7,049 nt of DNA from Alphaproteobacteria bacterium (GTDB lineage Bacteria; Pseudomonadota; Alphaproteobacteria; UBA7887): NCBI GenBank assembly GCA_028289725.1, contig JANQOH010000064.1, positions 1 to 7,049 of the forward strand. The letters are read 5' to 3'. Within the stretch, counting starts at the first letter, position 1; the number at the start of each line of letters is the position of its first letter. Position numbers and translations under genes: made by a program. The notes beneath the pieces are model-generated. The model saw only the letters and a program-made list of their open reading frames with translations, was not told the origin of the DNA and made no database searches. Below are positions 1-6,007 of this stretch, one piece after another.

Positions 1-1
1 C

Positions 2-1147
2 GATGATTTGGATTTGCGTGTCTACCGTGACTGGGCGACCGACGAAGTCCCGCGCACGCGGAACGCCCTGCCGCAGACGCTTGCGCGGTACATCGCGAGC
101 GGCGTCACTTCGGTCATCGATCGGGGTGGGCCCTATGGCGCACTCGAAATTCGGGCGCTGGCCGAAAGCCTCAGCGCCGCGCCGCGCGTCGCAATGTCGG
201 GACCAATGTTGACGACTTACAGGCCGAGCTCGGCCGATCGGCCGGATCCGATCGGGTATCACATTCAAACGCCTGAGCAGGCGCGTGCCATGGTCGCGGA
301 TCTTGCCGCCGCGAGCGTGGATATGGTGAAAATCCACTTCGTACCGGACGGAACCGCGCTTGACGAAACATTGGAATGGGTGCGCGCGGCGGTTGACGAG
401 GCCGAAAAGCACGGGCTCGTTGTTACCGTTCATGCCACGCGCGCCGTACTGGCCCGCGCGGTGATCGAAGCCGGTGCGAAGCAACTCGTCCACAGTGTCG
501 ATGACGTACCCGTCGATGATGCGTTTGTTCGCCTGCTAAGTGAAAGCGGCGCGGTCTACACGACGACGCTGCTCGTGTACGAAGGCTATCGGGAAGTTTT
601 CACGCGCCAGCTCGATTTCTCGAAGATTGAAAGGGAACTCGGTGATCCGGCGGTCATCGAAACGCTCGACGACCTGAATCAGATCCCGCCGCGATCATTG
701 CCGGGTTGGGTCGGGCACTATGGCGCCGGCCGCGACGCGCGCCAGCGACAACGCGTCGACTTGCCACATTGGTTGATTCGTAATGTGCAAACCGTGATGG
801 CCGATAACTTGCGACGCTTGTCGGCCGGTGGTGTCACCATCGCCGCCGGAACCGATGCGGGCACGGTCGGCAATTTGCATGGACCCGCTTTGCACCGCGA
901 GCTGGAGCTGATGGCGACGGCTGGCTTATCGCCGCTTCAGGTGTTGCGCGCCGCAACGCTCGGCGGTGCGACAGCCATGGGCCGCGCGGACGACCTCGGA
1001 ACCCTTGCGCCAGGCAAATATGCGGACATGGTACTCCTCGATGCGGATCCGCTCGCCGATATCACCAACACCCGGAGCATTCATCGCGTGATCAAGGGCG
1101 GTGTTGTTTTTGAACCGGAAACCGTTCGGCGCGGCCTCGCAAACTAG
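2..1147 (+). CDS. Imidazolonepropionase-like amidohydrolase, 5'-partial
   Basis: This is the C-terminal ~380 residues of a metal-dependent amidohydrolase with a TIM-barrel fold. The reading frame is open to the left edge, so the true start and the strand-1 HxH metal motif lie outside the window. Visible metal-site candidates are the Lys of DMVKIH (codon at 329, possibly the carbamylated bridging lysine of this subfamily), the His of VTVHAT (431), the His of QLVHS (491) and the Asp of GTDAG (854). Next comes NLHGPALHREL, then the family's C-terminal signature: an AATLGGATAMG helix, G-T-LAPGKYADMVLLDADPL, and a final VIKGGVVF strand. Relatives include imidazolonepropionases, Xaa-Pro/Xaa-Arg dipeptidases and organophosphate-acting enzymes, so the substrate cannot be assigned. 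No signal peptide can be judged without the N-terminus. The gene converges on truA and overlaps its stop codon by 4 bp. The family call is firm and the substrate is unknown. Confidence 0.9.
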   Translation, partial: DDLDLRVYRDWATDEVPRTRNALPQTLARYIASGVTSVIDRGGPYGALEIRALAESLSAAPRVAMSGPMLTTYRPSSADRPDPIGYHIQTPEQARAMVADLAAASVDMVKIHFVPDGTALDETLEWVRAAVDEAEKHGLVVTVHATRAVLARAVIEAGAKQLVHSVDDVPVDDAFVRLLSESGAVYTTTLLVYEGYREVFTRQLDFSKIERELGDPAVIETLDDLNQIPPRSLPGWVGHYGAGRDARQRQRVDLPHWLIRNVQTVMADNLRRLSAGGVTIAAGTDAGTVGNLHGPALHRELELMATAGLSPLQVLRAATLGGATAMGRADDLGTLAPGKYADMVLLDADPLADITNTRSIHRVIKGGVVFEPETVRRGLAN

Positions 1148-1884
1148 GAATAATCGACACCGACGAGATAAAGTCCGTCGGGCGGTGCCGTTGGCCCCGC
1201 GGCGGCGCGATCGCGGGCGGCTAGCGCTGCCGCCACATCGGACGCGCGCCATTTGCCGAGCCCGACCAACTTCAACGTTCCGACCATGATGCGCACTTGG
1301 TTGTGCAGAAACGACCGCGCGGCGGCATGGATCTCAATCTCATCGCCGTGTTGACTGACGTCCAAGCGGTCCAGAGTTTTCTCAGGCGACTTTGCCTGAC
1401 ACTCAGCAGCGCGGAAGCTCGTGAAATCATGATGTCCGACGAGGCACGCGGCTCCAGCGTTCATCGCGTCTGCATCGAGTAGTTGTGGCACGTGCCAGGC
1501 ACGGCCGCTTGCGAGTGCCAAGGGACTTCGTCGATTGACGATCCTGTAGAGATAGCGCCGCCCGGTCGCATCAAAACGCGCATGAAAATCGTCCGATACT
1601 TGCGCGGCATCGAGCACAGCGATCGGTACTGGCCGCAAATGCGCATTGACCGCGTCGCGCAACGTGTCGGTTTCGACGGCACGTGCTAGATCGAGGTGGC
1701 AGACTTGCGCGCATGCATGAACGCCTGCGTCCGTGCGCCCGGCGCCGAAAATGGAAACCGATTCTGCGCAGAAGCCACGAACAGCCTCTTCCAACGCGCC
1801 TTGGATTGAGGGCCCGTTGTCCTGCTTTTGCCAACCGACAAATCCGGAGCCGTCATATTCCACGGTCAATCGATAGCGCGGCAT
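1144..1884 (-). CDS. truA: tRNA pseudouridine synthase A
   Basis: TruA converts uridines 38-40 of the tRNA anticodon stem-loop to pseudouridine in the cytoplasm. The 246-residue product has normal family length. It begins with the typical RYRLTVEYDGSGFVGWQ strand (residues 4-19). The catalytic aspartate is D52 within GAGRTDAGVHA (47-57). Other family blocks are FHARFDATGRRYLYRI (100-115), HHDFTSFRA (151-159), SFLHNQVRIMVGTL (191-204) and the C-terminal APPDGLYLVGVDY (233-245). The ATG start follows the fmt stop codon by only 3 bp, and a weak GGA lies about 9 nt upstream, which suggests translational coupling with fmt. It is the last gene of the def-fmt-truA operon. Its TAG stop shares the CTAG palindrome with the stop of the convergent amidohydrolase gene. 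All key residues are present and the gene appears intact. Confidence 0.97.
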   Translation of the reverse strand: MPRYRLTVEYDGSGFVGWQKQDNGPSIQGALEEAVRGFCAESVSIFGAGRTDAGVHACAQVCHLDLARAVETDTLRDAVNAHLRPVPIAVLDAAQVSDDFHARFDATGRRYLYRIVNRRSPLALASGRAWHVPQLLDADAMNAGAACLVGHHDFTSFRAAECQAKSPEKTLDRLDVSQHGDEIEIHAAARSFLHNQVRIMVGTLKLVGLGKWRASDVAAALAARDRAAAGPTAPPDGLYLVGVDYS

Positions 1885-1887
1885 CGA

Positions 1888-2817
1888 TTAATCCAAACAA
1901 GTGCCCGGTGGAACCGGATGCCCACGCAGTGCATCGACCGTGGGCATCGGCTTGCGACCCGGGCGTTGGATGCGTGTCGGCTTGAGCGCACCAATACCGC
2001 AGGCAACAGTCAATTCATCGTCCAAGACAGTGCCGGGTTTGCCCGAGTGGTCCCGTGTGGCTTCCGCCGCCAAGACCTTCCAGCGCGCTTCTTCCAAGCC
2101 GAAATGGGCACCAGGGCGCGGGCTTAATGCGCGAATCTGGCGGACGATGTCGTTGGCCGGGCGCGTCCAGTCGATGGCTTCGTCATCGCGGTTCAGTTTC
2201 TTTGCATAAGTCGCGCCATTCTCGGGTTGGGTCGTTTCCGGCAGTTGTCCGTTGGCCAGCCGCGCTAAGGCCTCCACAATCAATTCCGCGCCGAGCGCCG
2301 CCAAGCGGTCGTGCAGCGTTCCGGCATCGTCGCCGCCGATTGCAAGCGAACGCTTGAGCAGCATGGGGCCGGTATCCAGTCCTTCGTCCATGCGCATGAT
2401 GGTGATGCCGGTCTCCCTATCACCCGCCATGATCGCCCGCTGAATTGGCGCGGCGCCGCGCCAGCGTGGCAGCAAGGAGGCGTGGATATTGATACAGCCG
2501 CGCCGCGGTGCGGCCAAAACAGCCGCGGGCAGGATCAGGCCATAGGCGGCGACCACGGCGACATCGGCGCCGAGCGCCGCAAATTCAGCTTGCGCAGCTT
2601 CGTTCTTCAGCGACGCCGGCGTGCGCACGGCCAAGCCAAGTGCATCCGCGCGTTGCTGCACGGGGCCGGGCCGCGGTTTCTTGCCGCGTCCGGATGGGCG
2701 TGGCGGCTGCGTATAGACGCATACAATTTTGTGGCCGGCGTCTACCAAAGCATCGAGCGCTGCGGACGCGAAATCCGGCGTGCCCATAAACACGATCTTC
2801 AAAGGTGATGCGGTCAA
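1888..2817 (-). CDS. fmt: Methionyl-tRNA formyltransferase
   Basis: Fmt transfers a formyl group from 10-formyl-tetrahydrofolate to the amino group of initiator Met-tRNA. The product is 309 residues, close to the usual ~310-315. The N-terminal Rossmann-like domain starts KIVFMGTPDFASAALDAL (7-24). QPPRPSGRGKK (37-47) corresponds to the tRNA-contacting loop. The formyl-transfer site is INIHASLLPRWRGAAPI (109-125), carrying N110 and H112. The third catalytic residue is D148 in MDEGLDTGPM (143-152). The C-terminal tRNA-binding domain ends with PTRIQRPGRKPM (280-291). There is no upstream in-frame ATG, because a stop codon lies three codons before the start. The start is therefore TTG at 2817, supported by GGTAGG 8 nt upstream, or less likely the TTG of residue 6, just before KIVFMG. 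It lies 65 bp downstream of def and 3 bp upstream of truA. Function is certain; the exact start is less so. Confidence 0.96.
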   Translation of the reverse strand: MTASPLKIVFMGTPDFASAALDALVDAGHKIVCVYTQPPRPSGRGKKPRPGPVQQRADALGLAVRTPASLKNEAAQAEFAALGADVAVVAAYGLILPAAVLAAPRRGCINIHASLLPRWRGAAPIQRAIMAGDRETGITIMRMDEGLDTGPMLLKRSLAIGGDDAGTLHDRLAALGAELIVEALARLANGQLPETTQPENGATYAKKLNRDDEAIDWTRPANDIVRQIRALSPRPGAHFGLEEARWKVLAAEATRDHSGKPGTVLDDELTVACGIGALKPTRIQRPGRKPMPTVDALRGHPVPPGTCLD

Positions 2818-2825
2818 TATCGGCG

Positions 2826-2831
2826 CCTACC
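2826..2831 (-). promoter_or_regulatory. Shine-Dalgarno candidate for fmt
   Basis: On the minus strand GGTAGG sits 8 nt before the TTG at 2817. It is the only purine-rich site near either possible start. The TTG at residue 6 has no such site, so this element favours the 309-residue form. The rest of the 65-bp def-fmt spacer (2818-2882) is GC-rich and shows no convincing terminator or promoter, consistent with co-transcription. Confidence 0.45.
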
Positions 2832-2882
2832 GGCGAAAGTTGGACGAGCACCGCGCAGCATACACGGCGCGCGGCGTGGCCG

Positions 2883-3428
2883 CTAAAGGGCTGGCGTCGG
2901 CGACGGCACGTCGGGCAGGCAGCCTGTCTTTTTGGCTTTGGTCAGCTTGCGCAGGATCATGCTTCGTTTGACCCGGGAAATGTGGTCGACGAACAAAACC
3001 CCGTCCAGATGGTCGATTTCATGCTGAATGCAGGTCGCCAGCATGCCTTCCGCCTCCAATGTGCGGGACATTCCGGTTTCGTCCAGATAGGAGACGGTGA
3101 TCCAGCTCGGCCGCTCGACTTCGGAATAATGGCTCGGCAGCGACAAGCAACCTTCTTCATATACGGTCACGTCATCCGACGCCGCGGTGACCTCCGGATT
3201 CACCATGCGATAGGGCGCGGCGGGCTCCTCGTCGCGCGACACATCGAGCACGATGATGCGCTTGGACACGCCGACCTGCGGCGCGGCCAACCCAATGCCC
3301 GGGGCCTGGTACATGGTTTCCAGCATGTCTTCCATCAGCCGGCGCACCGCGTCGTCGACCTGTTTGACCGGCGTGGCGATCTTCTTAAGCCGTGGATCGG
3401 GCGCCACGATGATCGGCAGCAGCGACAC
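2883..3428 (-). CDS. def: Peptide deformylase
   Basis: Def is the metalloenzyme that removes the N-formyl group from nascent polypeptides at the ribosome, completing the cycle opened by Fmt. The 181-residue product carries all three family motifs: GIGLAAPQ (44-51), EEGCLS (91-96) with metal-ligand C94, and QHEIDH (135-140) with ligands H136 and H140 and catalytic E137. Spacing and length are normal for a type 1 bacterial deformylase. The tail after residue 165 is lysine-rich and then proline-rich (VPSPTPAL) and is unlikely to be functional core. The start is GTG at 3428, giving the standard N-terminus LLPIIVAPDPRLKK. It is preceded by AAAAGGA at 7 nt. It is the first gene of the def-fmt-truA operon and is divergent from rmuC. 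A plausible promoter lies just upstream. Confidence 0.97.
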   Translation of the reverse strand: MSLLPIIVAPDPRLKKIATPVKQVDDAVRRLMEDMLETMYQAPGIGLAAPQVGVSKRIIVLDVSRDEEPAAPYRMVNPEVTAASDDVTVYEEGCLSLPSHYSEVERPSWITVSYLDETGMSRTLEAEGMLATCIQHEIDHLDGVLFVDHISRVKRSMILRKLTKAKKTGCLPDVPSPTPAL

Positions 3429-3435
3429 TTTCGGG

Positions 3436-3442
3436 TCCTTTT
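3436..3442 (-). promoter_or_regulatory. Shine-Dalgarno site for def (GTG start)
   Basis: On the minus strand AAAAGGA ends 7 nt before the GTG at 3428. It is the best ribosome-binding site in the window and fixes the non-ATG start of def. The deformylase N-terminus is complete from this codon. Confidence 0.7.
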
Positions 3443-3463
3443 CAGGGGTTGATCTTGAGCATT

Positions 3464-3492
3464 CACCTATTGCGCCGGGTGCGTTGCGTCAA
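3464..3492 (-). promoter_or_regulatory. Predicted sigma-70 type promoter for def-fmt-truA
   Basis: On the minus strand TTGACG (3487-3492) is followed after 17 bp by TAGGTG (3464-3469). The -35 hexamer matches the alphaproteobacterial housekeeping consensus well, while the -10 is weak. Transcription would start near 3457 and give a leader of about 28 nt that contains the def Shine-Dalgarno site. The position upstream of the first operon gene supports it, but it is a pattern match only. Confidence 0.4.
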
Positions 3493-3497
3493 GGTCG

Positions 3498-3506
3498 TGC
3501 TAGACT
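3498..3506 (+). promoter_or_regulatory. Extended -10 element for rmuC, possibly giving leaderless mRNA
   Basis: TGCTAGACT has the TGn extension plus a -10-like TAGACT (3501-3506). No good -35 lies 16-18 bp upstream. The rmuC ATG is at 3514, only 7 nt after the element, about where transcription would begin, and no Shine-Dalgarno sequence precedes that ATG. Either rmuC is leaderless or this element is fortuitous. Confidence 0.3.
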
Positions 3507-3513
3507 CCACGTC

Positions 3514-4656
3514 ATGGAAAGCACCGGCATAGCCCTTTTGATTCTCGCGTTGGCGATCGTCGCGGCGGGGGGCGGGATCGCGCTGGCGATCTCGCGCGGT
3601 CGCGGCGCGTCGACCGCCCGGTCGGACGAAATCGTCGAGCGCTTGGCCGCAAGCCAGGCGACCTTATCCGGCCGGCTCGACCAAATGGCGACCAGCGCTG
3701 CAGCATCTCAAGCCGAACTGCGGCGCGCCCTTGATGAGCGATTGGCCGATGTCACCAAACGGGTCGGCGATACGCTCGGCGAACAGGGGCGCCACCAGCA
3801 GACGATGCTGGAAGGCCTGAAGGAACGCTTGGCGGTGATCGACAGCGCGCAAAAAAACATCGCCGAGCTTTCAGGGCAGGTCGTCGGATTGCAGGAAGTG
3901 CTGTCGAACAAACAAGCGCGCGGCGCGTTTGGCGAGGTGCAACTTGAAAATCTGATTTCGTCCATGTTGCCGCCATCGGCTTACAAGCTTCAGGCCCCGA
4001 TCGGTGACAATCGGCGCGCGGACTGCTTGATTGACTTGCCAAATCCGCCCGGACCGATCGCCGTAGACGCGAAGTTTCCTCTCGAAGGTTATCGCGCGCT
4101 GCGCAACGCGACTGACGATGCCGGGCGGACGCAGGCGGGCCGAAACTTTTCCGCCAGCGTTCTGAAACACGTCGGCGACATTGCCGACCGCTATATCGTA
4201 CCCGGCCAGACCGCCGAATCGGCGTTGATGTTTATTCCGTCCGAAGCCGTGTATGCGGAGCTGCACGCCAACTTTCCGGATGCGGTCGACAAAGCTCATC
4301 GCAAGCGCGTTTATATGGTGTCACCGACCACATTGATGGCGACGCTGAACACGGTGCGCGCCGTCCTGCGCGACGCACGGATGCGCGAACAAGCGCATAT
4401 CATTCAGCATGAAGTGGTCAAAATGCTCGACGACGTCGCCCGTCTCGACGACCGGGTGGGCAAATTGGAACGGCATTTCGATCAGGCCGACCGCGATATA
4501 AAGGATATCCGAACTTCGGCAAACAAAATCACCGGGCGCGGAACACGTATCACGCAAATTGAGCTTGGCGATGAGCCGGATGACGAGCCTGCCGCTGCAC
4601 TCCTTTCGCCTGAACCCGACGCCGTGCCGGAACCAAGAGCAGCAAGCTCTGGATAA
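3514..4656 (+). CDS. rmuC: RmuC family DNA recombination protein
   Basis: RmuC proteins limit rearrangements at inverted repeats and are thought to have a nuclease-like core; their biochemical activity is poorly defined. The 380-residue product starts with one membrane segment (about residues 4-26, rich in A, L, I and G). A coiled-coil stretch follows (about 35-130: DEIVERLAASQATLSGRLDQ and similar heptad-like helices). The conserved RmuC domain spans about 132-345: NKQARGAFGEVQLENLI (132-148), RRADCLIDLP (167-176), AVDAKFPLEGY (183-193), MFIPSEAVYAEL (239-250) and SPTTLMATLNTVRAV (270-284). E141, D170 and the DAK at 185-187 could form a PD-(D/E)xK-like site. The tail from 350 is acidic and proline-rich and probably disordered. 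The start at 3514 was chosen because it places the membrane anchor at the N-terminus. An upstream in-frame extension is antisense to def and shows no conserved features. It is shorter than E. coli RmuC but typical of alphaproteobacterial forms. Confidence 0.93.
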   Translation: MESTGIALLILALAIVAAGGGIALAISRGRGASTARSDEIVERLAASQATLSGRLDQMATSAAASQAELRRALDERLADVTKRVGDTLGEQGRHQQTMLEGLKERLAVIDSAQKNIAELSGQVVGLQEVLSNKQARGAFGEVQLENLISSMLPPSAYKLQAPIGDNRRADCLIDLPNPPGPIAVDAKFPLEGYRALRNATDDAGRTQAGRNFSASVLKHVGDIADRYIVPGQTAESALMFIPSEAVYAELHANFPDAVDKAHRKRVYMVSPTTLMATLNTVRAVLRDARMREQAHIIQHEVVKMLDDVARLDDRVGKLERHFDQADRDIKDIRTSANKITGRGTRITQIELGDEPDDEPAAALLSPEPDAVPEPRAASSG

Positions 4657-4674
4657 TTTCGCCATCACGCATTG

Positions 4675-4690
4675 GCGCGGCACCCCGCGC
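4675..4690. other. Short GC hairpin downstream of rmuC
   Basis: GCGCGG (4675-4680) and CCGCGC (4685-4690) form a perfect 6-bp stem with the loop CACC, 19 bp after the rmuC stop codon. The next bases are GGTATAGAGT rather than a T-run, so it is at best a weak terminator. A second stem, CGCCA (4660-4664) with TGGCG (4673-4677), shares bases with it. The hairpin also lies between TTGGCG (4672-4677) and TAGAGT (4695-4700), spaced 17 bp, a possible weak promoter for the fragment downstream. I see nothing else in 4657-4744. Confidence 0.3.
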
Positions 4691-4754
4691 GGTATAGAGT
4701 CGGCCCGTGAGGAGTCGCGTGGGAACGCCGGTGGTCCTCTAATCAGGGGCGTTG

Positions 4755-4910
4755 ATGGATACCCGACTGTGCGTCGGTACGTGTGGCATGTCGGTCTGGT
4801 TCAGTGACGATCTCGGTGAGAGCTGGACCAGACCGTACAGCGAATCCGGATTGTATTTGGAAGCGCGGGTCTGGGCCCTGTCTTGGCACCCCGTCGCTGA
4901 TTCGATTTAG
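4755..4910 (+). pseudogene. N-terminal remnant of a BNR/Asp-box beta-propeller protein
   Basis: This 51-codon frame opens with ATG, preceded by AGGGG (4745-4749) at 5 nt spacing and by an in-frame TAA at 4740. Residues 5-9 (LCVGT) look like an opening propeller strand. SDDLGESW (17-24) matches the Asp-box pattern S-x-D-x-G-x-x-W exactly. RVWALSWHP (38-46) resembles the strand and turn that lead into the next blade. Full proteins of this BNR/sialidase-like kind carry several such repeats and run to hundreds of residues. This one stops at TAG (4908-4910) after the first repeat, and 3 bp later the convergent amidohydrolase ends. I infer a gene truncated by deletion, with its original start intact. 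It could instead be a small expressed protein. The family is inferred from the motif alone and could not be searched. Confidence 0.55.
4792..4835. repeat. Imperfect inverted repeat inside the propeller remnant
   Basis: The left arm CGGTCTGGTTCAG (4792-4804) is complementary to the right arm CTGGACCAGACCG (4823-4835) at 12 of 13 positions. The single mismatch is a G-U pair in RNA. The loop is 18 nt. The arms encode SVWFS and SWTRP around the Asp-box, so chance from codon use is possible. No T-run follows, which argues against a standard terminator. Confidence 0.55.
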
Positions 4911-4913
4911 GAA

Positions 4914-5921
4914 CTAACCGTCCAATTGATAGGCTCGCGCCGCCGTGTCGTGAAACAATGCTGCTTTTTCCGACTCGCTAAATCCATCGGCAATGCGTTT
5001 GAAGCAGTTCCACAAAACGGCGTAGGAACACGATACCTTGTCGACCGGATAATTGCTCTCGAACATACACCGATCCGGACCAAAGCAATCGATAGCATGT
5101 AAATAATATTCTTGCGTCGCCGATGCCAATTGTTCAGACGTCGGCGGTCGGTCTTGTTTGTGCCACCCATATCCGTTGACTGTCATATTAATACCGCCCA
5201 ACTTTGCGACGACGTTTGGGCATGCGGCGAGGGCGGCAAAATCCTTTTTCCATTGCGGAAAAATCTCCGCACGCCGATCCGTATAGGGACCGATGCCGAG
5301 TGGGCCACCAAAGTGATCAGCAATGATCGTCACCTCAGGATGCGCGCGCGCGAGATCGGTCAATTGCGGAATTTGCGGGTGATAAAGCCATGCGTCAAAC
5401 GTCAGATTGTAACGAGCCAATCGGGCGAAGCCTTCGCGGAATGTGTCGTCGACATAAAGGCCTTCGTGTGAACCGCTGTGTGAATTCCGGATATCGTCGC
5501 TCGCATCCCAACTGGCCGAATGGCGGATGCCGCGAAACCGGCCAGGCGCGGCCGCGATATGCGCTTCGAGCGTCTCGTCGACCGCCGCGCCGAGCAACAG
5601 GTTCGCGTGGCTTACGATTCCGGCGCAGGCACGCGTTGCCCCATAGCCGCCGCTCGCGCTTTGCGCGGCGACGCCATTGACGAATTCCGTCTCACCCACC
5701 GATTTGAGCGCCTCCGGTCCATCCGCGCGGTACATTGAGCCGCATTCGACGAATACCGTGGCCACGATGTTGTGGCCGCTACCGGTGTCGGCCAGCAATT
5801 CATCGAGCAAGTAGCGGCTGCCGTCGCGATCCCACAAATGATGATGGGGATCGACGATGGGACGTTCGGGTTCGAGCGCGGCCTCTTCCACCTGCGCGAG
5901 CCATGTCTCATTGATCGGCAC
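4914..5921 (-). CDS. Amidohydro_2 (COG3618-type) TIM-barrel hydrolase, probable lactonase
   Basis: The 335-residue product is a metal-dependent hydrolase of the amidohydrolase-2 group, whose characterised members include sugar-acid and 2-pyrone-4,6-dicarboxylate lactonases. Visible site residues are H26 and H28 in VDPHHHLWD (23-31), H181 in WLYHPQIP (178-185), H203 in IIADHFGGP (199-207) and the strand-8 aspartate D294 in FESNYPVDK (287-295). GRFRGIRHSASWD (127-139) is another conserved block in the family. There is no signal peptide, so a cytoplasmic enzyme is expected. The start is GTG at 5921, with AAGAGG 6 nt upstream; no in-frame ATG precedes it nearby. It is divergent from the tannase-like gene across 86 bp and ends 3 bp from the propeller remnant. 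The substrate is unknown. Lactonase is inferred from family membership, and a decarboxylase-type amidohydrolase is a less likely alternative. Confidence 0.9.
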   Translation of the reverse strand: MPINETWLAQVEEAALEPERPIVDPHHHLWDRDGSRYLLDELLADTGSGHNIVATVFVECGSMYRADGPEALKSVGETEFVNGVAAQSASGGYGATRACAGIVSHANLLLGAAVDETLEAHIAAAPGRFRGIRHSASWDASDDIRNSHSGSHEGLYVDDTFREGFARLARYNLTFDAWLYHPQIPQLTDLARAHPEVTIIADHFGGPLGIGPYTDRRAEIFPQWKKDFAALAACPNVVAKLGGINMTVNGYGWHKQDRPPTSEQLASATQEYYLHAIDCFGPDRCMFESNYPVDKVSCSYAVLWNCFKRIADGFSESEKAALFHDTAARAYQLDG

Positions 5922-5927
5922 GGAGAG

Positions 5928-5933
5928 CCTCTT
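5928..5933 (-). promoter_or_regulatory. Shine-Dalgarno site for the Amidohydro_2 gene
   Basis: On the minus strand AAGAGG ends 6 nt before the GTG at 5921. It supports that GTG as the start and opposes the nearby out-of-frame ATG at 5946, which has no such site. Confidence 0.5.
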
Positions 5934-5964
5934 CGTCGTTGGTCATTTCGCGTGTCGTGAGACA

Positions 5965-5985
5965 CCCTGCTACCATGCCGCAGGG
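5965..5985. promoter_or_regulatory. Dyad and extended -10 candidate in the divergent spacer
   Basis: CCCTGC (5965-5970) and GCAGGG (5980-5985) form a perfect 6-bp dyad around TACCATGCC. The left arm and loop contain TGCTACCAT (5968-5976), an extended -10 candidate for the tannase-like gene on the plus strand. It would give a leader of about 25 nt. No convincing -35 is seen. The dyad could be an operator controlling both divergent genes. This is pattern evidence only. Confidence 0.25.
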
Positions 5986-6007
5986 TTGAGCACAGGGCAA
6001 ATGGACG

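Noticed and set aside
926..1252. Minus-strand frame of 108 codons at the junction of the first amidohydrolase and truA
   Set aside because: It overlaps both real genes, is Arg/Ala-rich with no domain, and has no convincing ribosome-binding site.
2311..2808. Plus-strand open frame of 165 codons opposite fmt
   Set aside because: Antisense to an intact fmt with all catalytic residues; no family resemblance.
2805..3452. Plus-strand open frame of 215 codons across def and the fmt-def gap
   Set aside because: It is antisense to all deformylase motifs, has low-complexity His/Arg-rich composition and shows no known fold.
3253..3513. In-frame upstream extension of rmuC by 87 codons
   Set aside because: It would overlap def antisense and put a non-conserved stretch before the N-terminal membrane anchor, which is typically at the start of RmuC.
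4559..4807. Plus-strand frame of 82 codons spanning the rmuC end and the following gap
   Set aside because: It starts inside rmuC in another frame and its product has no recognisable features; the frame with the Asp-box (4755-4910) explains the region better.
5908..5946. 12-codon minus-strand frame (ATG to TGA) overlapping the Amidohydro_2 GTG start, a possible leader peptide
   Set aside because: No Shine-Dalgarno site precedes its ATG and its sequence shows no attenuation-like bias; probably chance.
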